Counted from the stretch's first letter, positions 19,366 to 30,211 are shown. The stretch: DNA of 49,893 nucleotides from Desulfovibrionaceae bacterium (GCA_015709315.1 JACCQI010000024.1:1-49893); one strand, 5' to 3'. Numbers and translations are program-made. Notes: a model not told the origin generated them from the letters alone.

Positions 19366-20152
19366 CGTGGTCCTCCCCGAGGTACGCCTTGATGACGTCC
19401 GGGTTGGCCGCGATCTCCTCGGGCGTGCCGTCGGCGATCATGCGCCCGTAGTCCAGGACGTAGATCCTGTCCGACATGGACATGACCATTTTCATGTCGT
19501 GTTCGATGAGCATGATGGAAATGTTGAATTTTTCGCGGATCTTCAAAATGAGCCGTTCCAGTTCCTTGGTCTCGTGGGGGTTCATGCCCGCCGCCGGCTC
19601 GTCCAGGAGCAGCAGGAACGGGTCCGTGGCCAGGGCACGGGCGATTTCAAGCCTGCGCTGTTTGCCGTAGGGGATGTTCGAGGCCAGCTCGTTGACGTAG
19701 TTTTCCAGCCCCACCAGCTCCAGCAGGTCATAGGAACGCTGGATGACCGCCTGCTCTTCCCTGCGGGTGGCCGGATTGCGGGAGATGGCCCCCCAGATGG
19801 ACGCCTTGGTCCGGCAGTGGGTGCCGATCATCACGTTCTCCAGCGCGGTCATGGACGGGAACAGCCGGATGTTCTGGAAGGTCCGGGCCATGCCCAGCTC
19901 GGTGACGTGATTGGGCTTCCTGCCGTTGATGCGGACGGTCCTGCCCTCGGCCGACGGGTCGATGAGCACGTCGCCCGAAGTGGGCGTGTAGATGCCGGTG
20001 ATGCAGTTGAAGAAAGTGGTCTTCCCCGCGCCGTTGGGGCCGATCAGGGCCACGATTTCCCGGTCCGCGACTTTCAGGTCGACCTCGTCCAAGGCGCGGA
20101 TGCCCCCGAAGTCCTTGCTCATGGCGTTGACGTTCAAGACTGGGTTATTCAT
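19358..20152 (-). CDS. livG: Branched-chain amino acid ABC transporter ATP-binding protein LivG
   Basis: This ABC ATPase (about 264 residues) has Walker A GPNGAGKTT, the LivG-specific long middle section (NHVTELGMARTFQNIRLFP, then MIGTHC), a signature replaced by IPYGKQRRLEIARAL as usual in LivG, Walker B LLLLDEPAAGMNP and LIEHDMKMVM. It partners LivF in the cytoplasmic part of the transporter. Two starts are possible: ATG at 20152, used here, or GTG at 20161, which would add three residues. It begins 7 bases upstream of the coordinate limit of livM (short overlap). Confidence 0.94.
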   Translation of the reverse strand: MNNPVLNVNAMSKDFGGIRALDEVDLKVADREIVALIGPNGAGKTTFFNCITGIYTPTSGDVLIDPSAEGRTVRINGRKPNHVTELGMARTFQNIRLFPSMTALENVMIGTHCRTKASIWGAISRNPATRREEQAVIQRSYDLLELVGLENYVNELASNIPYGKQRRLEIARALATDPFLLLLDEPAAGMNPHETKELERLILKIREKFNISIMLIEHDMKMVMSMSDRIYVLDYGRMIADGTPEEIAANPDVIKAYLGEDHDD

Positions 20153-21431
20153 TGGCCGCACCCGCCGTGTTCACTTTGTATTCGTAAACCTTGCGCTTGG
20201 CGCTGATGAGTCCCTGGGGCCTGAAAACCATGACCAGCACCATGATGGCCCCGAAGAGCAGCATGCGGAACTGGGCGAAGTCGCGCAGATATTCGGGCAC
20301 CAGGATCAGGATCACGGCCCCGGCGATGACGCCCCGGATGGACCCCATGCCGCCGATGACCACGATGGACAGGATGATGGCCGATTCCCAGAAGGTGAAC
20401 GACGCCGGGTTGATGAAGGTCGTCTTGGCCGCGAAGACCACGCCGGCCATGCCCGCCCAGGTCGCGCCCAGGGAGAACGCCATGAGCTTGGTCTTCATCT
20501 TGTCGATGCCCATGGCCTGACAGGCTATCTCGTCCTCGCGCAGGGCCAGCCAGGCGCGGCCGATGCGGGAATTCTGCAATCGGTTGACCGAAAAGATGGT
20601 CAGGATCACCAGCCCGATCATGATGTAATACATGTAGTGGGTGGAACCGATCACGCCGAGCTTGACGCCGAACAGCGCGGGCCGGTCGATGGAGGAGATG
20701 CCGGACGGCCCCATGGTCACCTCGCCCCAGTTTTCCAGCACCAGCCGGATGATCTCGCCGAAGCCCAGGGTGACGATGGCCAGGTAGTCGCCCCGAAGCC
20801 GAAGCACCGGAAAGCCGAGCAGGATGCCGAGTAGGGCCCCGAGCACCGCGCCCACGGGCAGCATGAACCAGAAATTGAGGCCCCAGTGCATGTTGCACAG
20901 GGCGTAGGCGTAGGCGCCCACCGCGTAGAAGGCCACGAATCCGAGATCGAGCAGCCCGGCCAGGCCGACCACGATGTTCAGTCCCAGCCCGAGCACTATG
21001 TACAGCAGGCAGGAGATCATGATGTTGGTCTGGTAGAGGTTGAAGACCTGGGGGAAGACGGCCGCGGCCGCGGCCAACACGCCCAGGGCCAGGTATTTCA
21101 GCACGGGATGGGACTGGACGCGGGTCAGCAGGGATTCGATCCGCGTTTCCTCCCGGTTCTCGTCCTTCTTGAGTTCCTTGCGGGCCAGCAGCCAGCGCCA
21201 GATGAACGAGCCGAAGAACACGGCCACGGCCAAGTAGCCGATCTTGTGCCAGTGCCAGACAACGGTGTTCTCGATGGTGTTCACCTTGATGACCATGATC
21301 GGAAAGGTCAGGAAGGCGAACCAGACGGCGACCAGAAACGACTTCCTGAGTGCGTGCGGGAAGCTGTCGCACCCGGCGGTCAGGAAGAGATTCAAAAAGC
21401 CCTGCTGGTTCATGCTCTTGGTTTCACTCAC
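20145..21431 (-). CDS. livM: Branched-chain amino acid ABC transporter permease LivM
   Basis: The 428-residue permease has the long N-terminal part with extra helices typical of LivM (E. coli 425 residues), a charged linker (about 75-95) and the core helices with LGLGLNIVVGLAGLLDLGFVAFYAVGAY broken over the conserved LivHM region, then LRGDYLAIVTLGFGEIIR and the EAA-like GLRE stretch ALREDEIACQAMGI. The start is GTG at 21431 with AAGGA 8 bases before it. It forms the membrane channel with LivH. About 47 bases separate it from livH. Confidence 0.94.
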   Translation of the reverse strand: MSETKSMNQQGFLNLFLTAGCDSFPHALRKSFLVAVWFAFLTFPIMVIKVNTIENTVVWHWHKIGYLAVAVFFGSFIWRWLLARKELKKDENREETRIESLLTRVQSHPVLKYLALGVLAAAAAVFPQVFNLYQTNIMISCLLYIVLGLGLNIVVGLAGLLDLGFVAFYAVGAYAYALCNMHWGLNFWFMLPVGAVLGALLGILLGFPVLRLRGDYLAIVTLGFGEIIRLVLENWGEVTMGPSGISSIDRPALFGVKLGVIGSTHYMYYIMIGLVILTIFSVNRLQNSRIGRAWLALREDEIACQAMGIDKMKTKLMAFSLGATWAGMAGVVFAAKTTFINPASFTFWESAIILSIVVIGGMGSIRGVIAGAVILILVPEYLRDFAQFRMLLFGAIMVLVMVFRPQGLISAKRKVYEYKVNTAGAANE

Positions 21432-21477
21432 GTCGATATTCCTTCAATAGGCCCGAAGGCCGCGCGATGTCTTGATG

Positions 21478-22380
21478 CTATACCTTCTGGGCCTTTTCCT
21501 TGCCCATGATGCCCGACGGCCTGAAGATCAGGATGAGCACCAGGAGCATGAAGGCGAACACGTCCTCGTAGTCGGAGGAAACGTAGCCGGTGGCGAACGC
21601 TTCGGTCAGGCCGAGCACCAGGGCGCCGAGCATGGCCCCTGGGATGGAGCCGATGCCGCCGAGCACCGCGGCGGTGAACGCCTTGATGCCCGCGATGAAG
21701 CCTATGTAGTAATTGATCTGGCCGATGTGCGAGGCGATGAGCACGCCGCCCACGGCGGCCAGGCTGGACCCGATGACGAAGGTGGCGGAAATGACCATAT
21801 CGACGTTGATGCCGACCAGCATGGCCATCTTGCGGTTCTGGGCCGTGGCGCGCATGGCCTTGCCCAATTTGGTGAACTTGATGAACAGCGTCAGGGCCAC
21901 GCAGACCGAAATGGTGGCCAGGACGATGACCAGTTCGGACGAACTCATGATCGATCCCATGCTCTCCATGAAGCCGAAATGGGGGATCAGCTCGGGAAAG
22001 GGCAGGAAGTCCGAGGTCTGGGCCAGCATGACGTAGTTCTGCAGGAAAATCGACATGCCGATGGCGGAAATCAGGGGCGACAGCCGCTGCGCGCCGCGCA
22101 GAGGCTTGTAGGCGACCTTCTCGATGGTGTAGCCGTAGGCCGCCGCCCAGATGACCGCGCAGACCACGGCGATGGCGAGGATGGATACGCCGGGGAAGCC
22201 GTACATGGTCAGCAGGCCCGCCACGATCAGCCCGGTGAACGCGCCGATCATGTAGATCTCGCCGTGAGCGAAGTTGATGAGCTCGATGATGCCGTAGACC
22301 ATGGTGTAGCCCAGGGCAATGAGAGCGTAGATGCTGCCCCGGGTCAGGCCGCCGAGAAACAGCTCAAGGAAATAATCCAT
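21478..22380 (-). CDS. livH: Branched-chain amino acid ABC transporter permease LivH
   Basis: A 300-residue inner-membrane permease. Family marks are LFLGGLTRGSIYALIALGYT at the start, YGIIELINFAHGEIYMIGAF, the cytoplasmic EAA-like loop KLGKAMRATAQNRKMAMLVGI and AVLGGIGSIPGAMLGALVLG near the end. The ATG at 22380 is preferred over an upstream frame start at 22446 because the longer version would run through the strong hairpin between livK and livH. It pairs with LivM. Confidence 0.94.
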   Translation of the reverse strand: MDYFLELFLGGLTRGSIYALIALGYTMVYGIIELINFAHGEIYMIGAFTGLIVAGLLTMYGFPGVSILAIAVVCAVIWAAAYGYTIEKVAYKPLRGAQRLSPLISAIGMSIFLQNYVMLAQTSDFLPFPELIPHFGFMESMGSIMSSSELVIVLATISVCVALTLFIKFTKLGKAMRATAQNRKMAMLVGINVDMVISATFVIGSSLAAVGGVLIASHIGQINYYIGFIAGIKAFTAAVLGGIGSIPGAMLGALVLGLTEAFATGYVSSDYEDVFAFMLLVLILIFRPSGIMGKEKAQKV

Positions 22381-22409
22381 TCTGGTGAAATCCTGTTCAT
22401 TAAATAAAT

Positions 22410-22439
22410 CCAGGGGACGGACAATCGTCCGTCCCCTGG
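22410..22439 (-). terminator. Intercistronic hairpin between livK and livH
   Basis: A 13-bp perfect stem (CCAGGGGACGGAC with its complement) and an AATC loop lie 22 bases after the livK stop, followed on the minus strand by ATTTATTTAA. It probably acts as a partial terminator or 3'-stabilising structure, so that the binding protein is made in excess over the permease subunits, as is common in binding-protein operons. Confidence 0.7.
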
Positions 22440-22461
22440 TTGGCATATTCCGGGATCAAAC

Positions 22462-23631
22462 CTACTTCACTTCCGCGTACTTGCCGTCCTGCACCTGGTA
22501 GACGGAGAAGCCGACGCCCTCGGCGTCGCCCTTGGCGTCGAACTTGATCTTGCCGACGGCGGTGTCCACGTAGCTGTTATGCAGAGCGTTCATCACCGCG
22601 TCGTAGTCGGTGGAACCGGCGACCTTGACCGCGTTCAGCAGGGCCAGGGCGGCGGAGTACGCCTCGGGGAAGAACGGGCCGGGATCGGAGCCGAACTCGG
22701 CCTTGTGGGCGGCCACGGCTTCCTGGTAGATCGGATTGGAGGAGAAGTCCTTGGGACCGGTGGCGTAGACGCCCTCGGCGTACTTGCCGGCGACCTTGAT
22801 GAAGGTGTCGTCCTTCACGCCGTCATCGGACAGGAAGGGAATCTCCAGGCCCTTCTTGCGCATGCCGGTGACGATCTTGGAGGCTTCGGGATGGTAGCCG
22901 CCGAAGATGACGCCGTCCGCGCCGGAACCCTTGATCTTCTGGACAACGGCGGAATAGTCCACCGCGCCGGGGGTCACGCCCTCGAACAGGACGGCCTCGA
23001 TGTCGGCGTCGGCGTCCACGAACTGCTTGCAGAAGGTGGCGAAGCCCTTGCCGTAGTCGCCCTTGTCGTGAATGATGGCGACCTTTTTCAGGCCGATGGA
23101 CTTGGCGAAGTCGACTTCCAGGGCGGCCTGGGCGTCATCCGGGGCGATGGTGCGGAAGAAATTCGGATAGTCGCCGGACTGGGTCAGCGGCGGGTTGGTG
23201 GCGGAGGGGGACATGACCACGATCTTGCCTTCCAGATAGATGGGCAGAGCGGCCTTGGTGGCGCCGGAACAGATATGGCCGAGCACGATCTTCACGCCGT
23301 CGGACAACATCTTGGTGGCCGCGTTGGTGGCCTGCTCGGGCTTGCACTGGTCGTCCTGGGCCACGACTTCGACCATGGCGCCGTTCACGCCGCCGGCGGC
23401 GTTGATCTTGGCGGCGGCCAATTTGGCGGCGTTGACGCTGGGCAGGCCGTAGGAGGCCAGGTCGCCGGAATGGGCGCCGGCCACGCCGAGCACCAGCTTG
23501 GCGGCAGGCTGTTCCGCAGCTGCCTTTTCCGCGGGAGCAGCTTCCTCGGCTTTCTTTTCTTCTCCACCGCAGGCGGCCAGCATGGCTACCATGGCGAGGC
23601 ACAAAGCGATCAGACTCAGTTTGAATTTCAT
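22462..23631 (-). CDS. livK: Branched-chain amino acid binding lipoprotein LivK/LivJ-like
   Basis: A 389-residue periplasmic binding protein (type I fold). The N terminus is a lipoprotein signal peptide with lipobox LAAC (Cys21) and an Ala/Glu/Lys linker up to about residue 45. Then KLVLGVAGAHSGDLASYGLP and the repeated Leu/Ile/Val-binding protein landmarks (AAAKINAAGGVNG, VVAQDDQCKPEQATNAATKM, LGHICSGATKAALPIY, MSPSATNPPLT) follow. It captures branched-chain or related amino acids and delivers them to LivHM. GAGAGGAAGC precedes the ATG. It heads the operon from the promoter at 23734-23761, with a leader of about 100 bases. Confidence 0.95.
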   Translation of the reverse strand: MKFKLSLIALCLAMVAMLAACGGEEKKAEEAAPAEKAAAEQPAAKLVLGVAGAHSGDLASYGLPSVNAAKLAAAKINAAGGVNGAMVEVVAQDDQCKPEQATNAATKMLSDGVKIVLGHICSGATKAALPIYLEGKIVVMSPSATNPPLTQSGDYPNFFRTIAPDDAQAALEVDFAKSIGLKKVAIIHDKGDYGKGFATFCKQFVDADADIEAVLFEGVTPGAVDYSAVVQKIKGSGADGVIFGGYHPEASKIVTGMRKKGLEIPFLSDDGVKDDTFIKVAGKYAEGVYATGPKDFSSNPIYQEAVAAHKAEFGSDPGPFFPEAYSAALALLNAVKVAGSTDYDAVMNALHNSYVDTAVGKIKFDAKGDAEGVGFSVYQVQDGKYAEVK

Positions 23632-23733
23632 GCTTCCTCTCCTCGAAAAAGTATAAGGTTCATGGTCCTATCTTGGTGCATGCAGCACAGCCGCCCCGGA
23701 ACGGCATATCCCGGTGGGGAGGCGGAATGTGTC

Positions 23734-23761
23734 ATTGTAGTTATTTTACGATTATTGTCAA
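23734..23761 (-). promoter_or_regulatory. Strong sigma-70 promoter of the liv operon
   Basis: On the minus strand a perfect TTGACA (23761-23756) is followed after 16 bases by TACAAT (23739-23734), 5 of 6 to consensus, in an AT-rich block. This is the best promoter match seen in the window and points at livK. Confidence 0.75.
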
Positions 23762-23812
23762 TAAGTTCCGATCTCTAGGGAGACCGATCAACCAACTGTA
23801 ATGACACGATAT

Positions 23813-24385
23813 TTATTTCCCAAGTTCCTGCCTGGCCAGCTTGATCATTTCGGCGTCGTCCTTTTCCAGAGCCAGGACCTTCTCGAAGTATGTTCCGGCG
23901 ACGTCCTCTTTCTTGAAATAATGTTTGTAAATGACGCCCAGATTGAAAAGAGCCAGGGTGTCCTCGGGATCGATCTTCAGGATGGCCTCGTAGGCCGCGG
24001 CCGCCTTGTCGAACGCCTCCTTGTTGAAGTAGGCGATGCCGATGCCCTTGAGCACGGCGGTATTCCCCGGTTCCAGCCGGTTGGCCTCGGCCAGGGGTTC
24101 GAGGGCGCGGTCCCAGGCACGCATCATGAGGAACGAGTTGCCCAGGCCGACGAGCGCCTCCACGTCCTTGGGATCGGCCTCCACGCGGGCCATGAACTCC
24201 CGCACCTGGGACATGGGGCCGGAACCCATGGCCGACTCCCCGCCGGACTGCCCGCCCGCGCGCCCCTTGACGAACAGGTTCGGGTTCTCCATACGGTAAA
24301 TGAAGCTGGCGGCGAACATGACGGCCACGCACGCCAGGACGAACAGGATGACGGCCTTGCGGCCCATGAGTGCGCTAGCGGGCAT
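23813..24385 (-). CDS. TPR protein of the cytochrome c maturation cluster (CcmI-like)
   Basis: A 190-residue protein with an N-terminal membrane anchor (about 8-28), a Gly/Ser-rich linker, and three tetratricopeptide repeats (about 68-170; AVLKGIGIAYFNKEAFDKAA and TLALFNLGVIYKHYFKKE are typical). It ends the ccm operon where CcmI or the TPR part of CcmH usually sits, so it may hold apocytochrome in the periplasm, but it is shorter than standard CcmI. The ATG at 24385 has GGAGG five bases upstream; a GTG two codons earlier overlaps that site and is rejected. It overlaps the end of ccmD by 11 bases. Confidence 0.85.
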   Translation of the reverse strand: MPASALMGRKAVILFVLACVAVMFAASFIYRMENPNLFVKGRAGGQSGGESAMGSGPMSQVREFMARVEADPKDVEALVGLGNSFLMMRAWDRALEPLAEANRLEPGNTAVLKGIGIAYFNKEAFDKAAAAYEAILKIDPEDTLALFNLGVIYKHYFKKEDVAGTYFEKVLALEKDDAEMIKLARQELGK

Positions 24386-24521
24386 CGTCACCTCCGAGCA
24401 GTTGGACCTGACGCTCGCGCTTGCGAAGCTCCGAAGACCGCGACGCCAGGAAGGCCAGATATCCGCCGACGCCGAGCACGACGGCCGCGTATGCCAAGAC
24501 GATATAAGTAGTTGCCGACAT
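24375..24521 (-). CDS. ccmD: Haem exporter accessory protein CcmD (48 residues)
   Basis: A very small gene between ccmC and the TPR gene encodes one transmembrane helix (YIVLAYAAVVLGVGGYLAFL) followed by a charged stretch (RSSELRKRERQ), the exact layout of CcmD. CcmD is needed to release holo-CcmE from the CcmABC haem-handling complex. The ATG at 24521 has AAGGA (24534-24530) 8 bases upstream; an earlier ATG at 24530 overlaps that site. Its 3' end overlaps the TPR gene. Primary sequence is poorly conserved in this family, so the call rests on size, topology and position. Confidence 0.8.
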   Translation of the reverse strand: MSATTYIVLAYAAVVLGVGGYLAFLASRSSELRKRERQVQLLGGDDAR

Positions 24522-24551
24522 TAGTTGCATCCTTGAATTCAGGGTATGGAC

Positions 24552-25214
24552 CTATTCCTCGTCCCAGATGAGCCGCGCCTCCAGCTCCGCACTGCGGGCG
24601 AGTTGCCGGATGCGGGCCAGCAGCATGGCGCCCCAGACGAACCCGAAGGCGACGAGCCCGGCGAACACGGTGTGCCACATGCGGGCCTCCATGCCGGAGC
24701 TCTGCCGCGCCAGCCCGTCGGGATGGGCGCTGCCCCACAGCTTGGCCGCGAAGAAGACCAGCGGCACGTCCAGGAAGGCGACGATGCCGAGCACGGCGCA
24801 GACCAATGCCTTGCGGTCGCGTCCCATGGGCGTGGCCCGCAGGACCAGGTAGCCCGCATACACGTACCACATGATCAGGGCGGTGGTCAGCTTCGGGTCC
24901 CACAGCCACCAGTGGCCCCACTCGGCCCTGGCCCAGGTGGACCCGGTCAACAGGGCCATGGAGGCGAAGAGCACGCCCAGTTCGGCGGCCGCCCCGGCCA
25001 CCCGGTCGAAGACGTCCCTGCGCCCGAACAGGTAGAGGATGGAGAACGCGAAAACCACGAAAAACGATACCAGCGCCCACCAGGAGCACGGCAGGTGCAT
25101 GTAGAATATCTTCTGCACCGTGCCGGACTGGGCAATGGGCGCGTAAAGCCAGATCATGGACTGGTGGACGACCAGGGCGAGCACGGCCAATGCCGCGAGC
25201 AGCTTCACTTTCAT
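24552..25214 (-). CDS. ccmC: Haem exporter protein CcmC
   Basis: A 220-residue, six-helix inner-membrane protein with the tryptophan-rich haem-binding motif WGHWWLWDPKLTT between TM3 and TM4 and the flanking conserved His residues (MHLPCSWWALVSF near residue 40, RMWHTVFAG near 180). CcmC loads haem on CcmE at the outer face of the inner membrane. It lies 2 bases after ccmB and about 30 bases before ccmD, in the operon order EFABCD. Confidence 0.95.
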   Translation of the reverse strand: MKVKLLAALAVLALVVHQSMIWLYAPIAQSGTVQKIFYMHLPCSWWALVSFFVVFAFSILYLFGRRDVFDRVAGAAAELGVLFASMALLTGSTWARAEWGHWWLWDPKLTTALIMWYVYAGYLVLRATPMGRDRKALVCAVLGIVAFLDVPLVFFAAKLWGSAHPDGLARQSSGMEARMWHTVFAGLVAFGFVWGAMLLARIRQLARSAELEARLIWDEE

Positions 25215-25216
25215 AT

Positions 25217-25894
25217 CTATTCTTCTCCACTGTAGACGAACGGGAACAGGAACAGCCCGGCCCCGGCGAACAGGCAGTCAAAGGCGAAAATCAGGCCGAG
25301 CCACTTGTCGTACCCCATGGTGTGCTCCGGCGAGAAGCACAGGCCGAACAAGGTGATGGACGCCAGCAGCACGGGCAAAAGCAGCGGAAACACGATCACG
25401 GACAGCAGGGACTCGCGGGCCGCCTGCCCCTGGGAAAGCGCGCCGAGCAGCGCGCCGATGACCACCAGCCCGACGTCCGCGCCCAAAAGGGTCACGATCA
25501 GCAGCCACCAGGGGCCGTGTACGGACTGGCCGAGAAAGGCCGCCGTGGCCGGGAGAAAGACGAGCTGGGACGCCAGCAGGAGCACGAACCCGGCCGCGCC
25601 CTTGCCGATCCAGACCGCATGCACCGGCGCGGGCGACGACAGGATGCCGATACGCGAGCCGTTCATCTCCTCGATGGCGAACAGGTCGTTGAAGACCAGG
25701 ACCAGGCCGAAGGCCGACGCCAGCCAGAAGATGGCCCCGGCCGCCTGGGGCGAGATGGCCCCGGACAGGGGCTTGGACAGCGAGAACAAAAAGATCAGCA
25801 GCAGGCCGAGCAGCACCGCCTGGACCAGCCCCTGGCCGCCGGAAACCGACAGCTTGAGGTCCTTGCGGGCCATGACGAACGAACGCTTCAGCAT
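25217..25894 (-). CDS. ccmB: Haem exporter permease CcmB
   Basis: A 225-residue, six-helix ABC permease. FNDLFAIEEMNGSRIGILSSP and the GALLGALSQGQAARESLLSVIVFPLLLPVLL region (split here for the conserved CcmB core ESLLSVIVFPLLLPVLLA) identify the family. With CcmA it forms the ATPase that releases holo-CcmE from CcmC. It overlaps the end of ccmA by 7 bases. Confidence 0.94.
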   Translation of the reverse strand: MLKRSFVMARKDLKLSVSGGQGLVQAVLLGLLLIFLFSLSKPLSGAISPQAAGAIFWLASAFGLVLVFNDLFAIEEMNGSRIGILSSPAPVHAVWIGKGAAGFVLLLASQLVFLPATAAFLGQSVHGPWWLLIVTLLGADVGLVVIGALLGALSQGQAARESLLSVIVFPLLLPVLLASITLFGLCFSPEHTMGYDKWLGLIFAFDCLFAGAGLFLFPFVYSGEE

Positions 25895-26550
25895 GCTCCC
25901 TCCGGCGTGAACCCGGACGCTGGCCCGAAATAGCGCACTTCCCTGTTGCCGAGCGCCAGCACGGTGTCGGCCAGGGCGGCGTCCTCGGCCACGTGATGGC
26001 TGATCCAGACCACGGCCGCCCCCCGGTCCCGAAGCCCCACGACCTCCGCGCGCAACCGGGCGAGCGACGCGGGATCAAGCCCGGTGCCCGGCTCGTCCAG
26101 AAAGATGAGCTTCGGCTCCACCAGATAGATGCGGGCCAGGTTCAGCCGCTGGGCCATGCCGCGCGAGAACGAACCCGCCTTTTCCTCGGCGGCCCGCGCA
26201 AGCCCCACCCGCTGAAGGAGCGCGTCCAGTTCGTCGCGGGACGGGGACAGGCCGTACATGGCCGCCCAGAAAGCGAGGTTCTCCAGGGCCGTCAACCCCG
26301 GATAGATGAAGGTGGCGTGGCCCAGGTAGGCGACCTCCTCCGGCTCCAGATGCAGCGCCACCTCGCCAGCCGAGGGCTTGGACAGCCCGGCCATGATCCG
26401 CATCAGCGTGGACTTGCCCGCGCCGTTGGGACCGGCCACCAGCATGATCTCGCCCGAGGCCGTCCGGCAGGTCACTTCCTTGAACACGAGCTTGTTGCCG
26501 AAAAACTTGGCCGCCCGCTTCACATGCAGAACCGCTGCGCCGTCCGCCAT
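25888..26550 (-). CDS. ccmA: Haem exporter ATP-binding protein CcmA
   Basis: A 220-residue ABC ATPase with Walker A GPNGAGKST (about 40-48), signature FSRGMAQRL (the variant form usual in CcmA), Walker B LIFLDEPGTGLDP and a switch His in WISHHVAED. It drives the CcmABCD complex. One base separates it from the ccmF stop, so translation is probably coupled. Confidence 0.94.
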   Translation of the reverse strand: MADGAAVLHVKRAAKFFGNKLVFKEVTCRTASGEIMLVAGPNGAGKSTLMRIMAGLSKPSAGEVALHLEPEEVAYLGHATFIYPGLTALENLAFWAAMYGLSPSRDELDALLQRVGLARAAEEKAGSFSRGMAQRLNLARIYLVEPKLIFLDEPGTGLDPASLARLRAEVVGLRDRGAAVVWISHHVAEDAALADTVLALGNREVRYFGPASGFTPEGAC

Positions 26551-26551
26551 G

Positions 26552-28450
<1,899 letters not shown>

Positions 28451-28570
28451 TCAACGCTCCTTGAAGAGGGGCCGGGCGTCGGCGAAGGCCGGACGTCGGC
28501 GGGAAATATCGTGGGCGGTACCGGGAGAAAACCGGCCGGGCAACCATGTGAAAAAGATTTCACTTTGTTC

Positions 28571-29002
28571 CTAGCCTTTGTCCTGTTCCATCCGCTTGCT
28601 CTGCTCCTCGTACTTGGACGGGCACTTGGTCACCAGGGTCCGGGCCGCAAAGGCCGCGTCGGAGGACGGGAAGCGCCCCTCCACGATGACCTCGACCCCG
28701 GCCTTGAAGGTATCGGGCAACGCGCCACGGTAGTTGACGCGCAGGGACTTGCCCGCCTCGATCTTGTCCACGAGGTCGAAATCCGCGCCGAGCTTGCCGT
28801 CCACGATTTCGAGGTTCTCGGCCGACACCTTGCCGAACAGGCGGGCGTTGCCCAGCTCGGCCCGGTCCCCGGCCAGGGCCTCGGACACGTTGAGGAAGTA
28901 CACGGAGTCCTGGGTCAGGCCCGAGAAAATGAGATAGCCGAGGCCGCCCAAAAACAGGACAAGCGCCACGGCGTAAACGATCTTGTTGGAATTCTTCGCC
29001 AT
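28571..29002 (-). CDS. ccmE: Haem chaperone CcmE, Cys variant
   Basis: A 143-residue membrane-anchored OB-fold protein (TM about 8-26, beta-barrel about 33-125). The standard HxxxY haem-binding motif is replaced by CPSKY, with Cys127 in place of the His that binds haem covalently, and Tyr131 retained. Such CxxxY CcmE proteins are known from Desulfovibrio and some archaea, in Ccm systems lacking CcmG and CcmH, which is also what this cluster shows. The protein carries haem from CcmABCD to CcmF. It follows the CNNM/CBS gene by 25 bases and probably shares its transcript. Confidence 0.93.
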   Translation of the reverse strand: MAKNSNKIVYAVALVLFLGGLGYLIFSGLTQDSVYFLNVSEALAGDRAELGNARLFGKVSAENLEIVDGKLGADFDLVDKIEAGKSLRVNYRGALPDTFKAGVEVIVEGRFPSSDAAFAARTLVTKCPSKYEEQSKRMEQDKG

Positions 29003-29027
29003 TATGGTTCCTCGCGCCGAAGCGCCG

Positions 29028-30083
29028 TTATTTCGTCTCGTCCTTGTCCGGCTTGCGGCGGCTGGTCAATTCGTCCCGCTGGGTGCGGGCCAGCTCGCGC
29101 ATGTCCACGACCTGGTCGGTCTCGTCCACGATCTCGCTGCCCAGAATGTCCTCCAGGACGTCCTCCAGAGTGACCACGCCCGCCACCCCGCCGTACTCGT
29201 CCAGGACCACGCACAGGTGCATGCGGCTGCCCAGAAACTGCACCAGAAGCCTGTCCAGGGTGACGGTCTCCAGCACGAACCGGACCGGACGCATGATGTC
29301 CGAGAGCTTGAGGTTGTCGCGGTCGTCGGCCAAAGCCTCGAGCACCTGCCGCCGGTAGATCACGCCCACCACATCCTCGGGATCATGCTCCCAGACCGGG
29401 ATGCGGCTGTGCGGCCAGTCCGTATGCTTGTCGCGCGCCTCGGCCACGGTCATTTCCGCGGGCAGCGAGAACACCACGGTGCGCGGCGTCATGATCTCCT
29501 CCACGGTCTTGGAGTCCAGGGCCAGGATGTTGCGGATGGACTTTTCCTCGTAAGGCTTGATCACGCCGGACCGCCTGGTCAGGCTGACGATGGCCCTGAT
29601 GTCGTCCTCCGTGTGGTCCGGCCGCGAATCCTTCTTGTGTACGATCCGGGACAGGATCGCCATGACCGCGATGACCGGACGAAAGATCCAGACCAGCCCC
29701 CCCAGCGGACGGGCCAGGGGCGGCGCGATGGACTCGGAATACACCACGCCGATGGTCTTGGGCATGATTTCCGTGAAGATGAGAATAATTACTGTAAAGA
29801 CCAATGTAAAGAGCCAAAGCGTCTCTTTGCCGTACAGATTGGCCCAGGCCCAGCCCGCCACGGCGGCCCCGGCCGTATGGGCGCAGGTATTCAGCGTCAG
29901 GATGGCCGTAATGGGCTCATCCACGTTGGACCGCAACTTATGCAAAAGCTTCGCAGACTTGCTGCCGCTGGTCTTGAGCTTCTCGATGTCCGCCCAGCTC
30001 ATGGAATAGAGGGCCGCCTCGGCCACGGAACAAAACATGGACACAAAGACGGCCACGCCAACGGAGAGTATGAGTTCAAGCAT
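29028..30083 (-). CDS. CNNM/CBS-domain membrane protein (CorC/HlyC-like, short form)
   Basis: A 351-residue protein with an N-terminal CNNM (DUF21) membrane domain (about 1-150, with EIMPKTIGVVYSESIA) and a CBS pair (about 190-320, with ALDSKTVEEIMTPRTVVFSLP and YGGVAGVVTLEDVLEDILGSE, split motifs typical of the group). The C-terminal CorC_HlyC domain of longer relatives is missing; the protein ends in a charged tail. Members export magnesium or modulate ion transport; old haemolysin names are misleading. It is the first gene in line with ccmE on the minus strand, although a role in cytochrome maturation is not implied. Confidence 0.88.
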   Translation of the reverse strand: MLELILSVGVAVFVSMFCSVAEAALYSMSWADIEKLKTSGSKSAKLLHKLRSNVDEPITAILTLNTCAHTAGAAVAGWAWANLYGKETLWLFTLVFTVIILIFTEIMPKTIGVVYSESIAPPLARPLGGLVWIFRPVIAVMAILSRIVHKKDSRPDHTEDDIRAIVSLTRRSGVIKPYEEKSIRNILALDSKTVEEIMTPRTVVFSLPAEMTVAEARDKHTDWPHSRIPVWEHDPEDVVGVIYRRQVLEALADDRDNLKLSDIMRPVRFVLETVTLDRLLVQFLGSRMHLCVVLDEYGGVAGVVTLEDVLEDILGSEIVDETDQVVDMRELARTQRDELTSRRKPDKDETK

Positions 30084-30211
30084 AGATGTGTTTCACTTCC
30101 TGAAAACGATCCGTTTTAGCGGGTATGAAGTGACGAACATAGCAGAGGAGACTGAGCGGCGCAACACGCAACACACTTGACTTCCAAGGCGATTGGGGCG
30201 AGTGGACGGGC

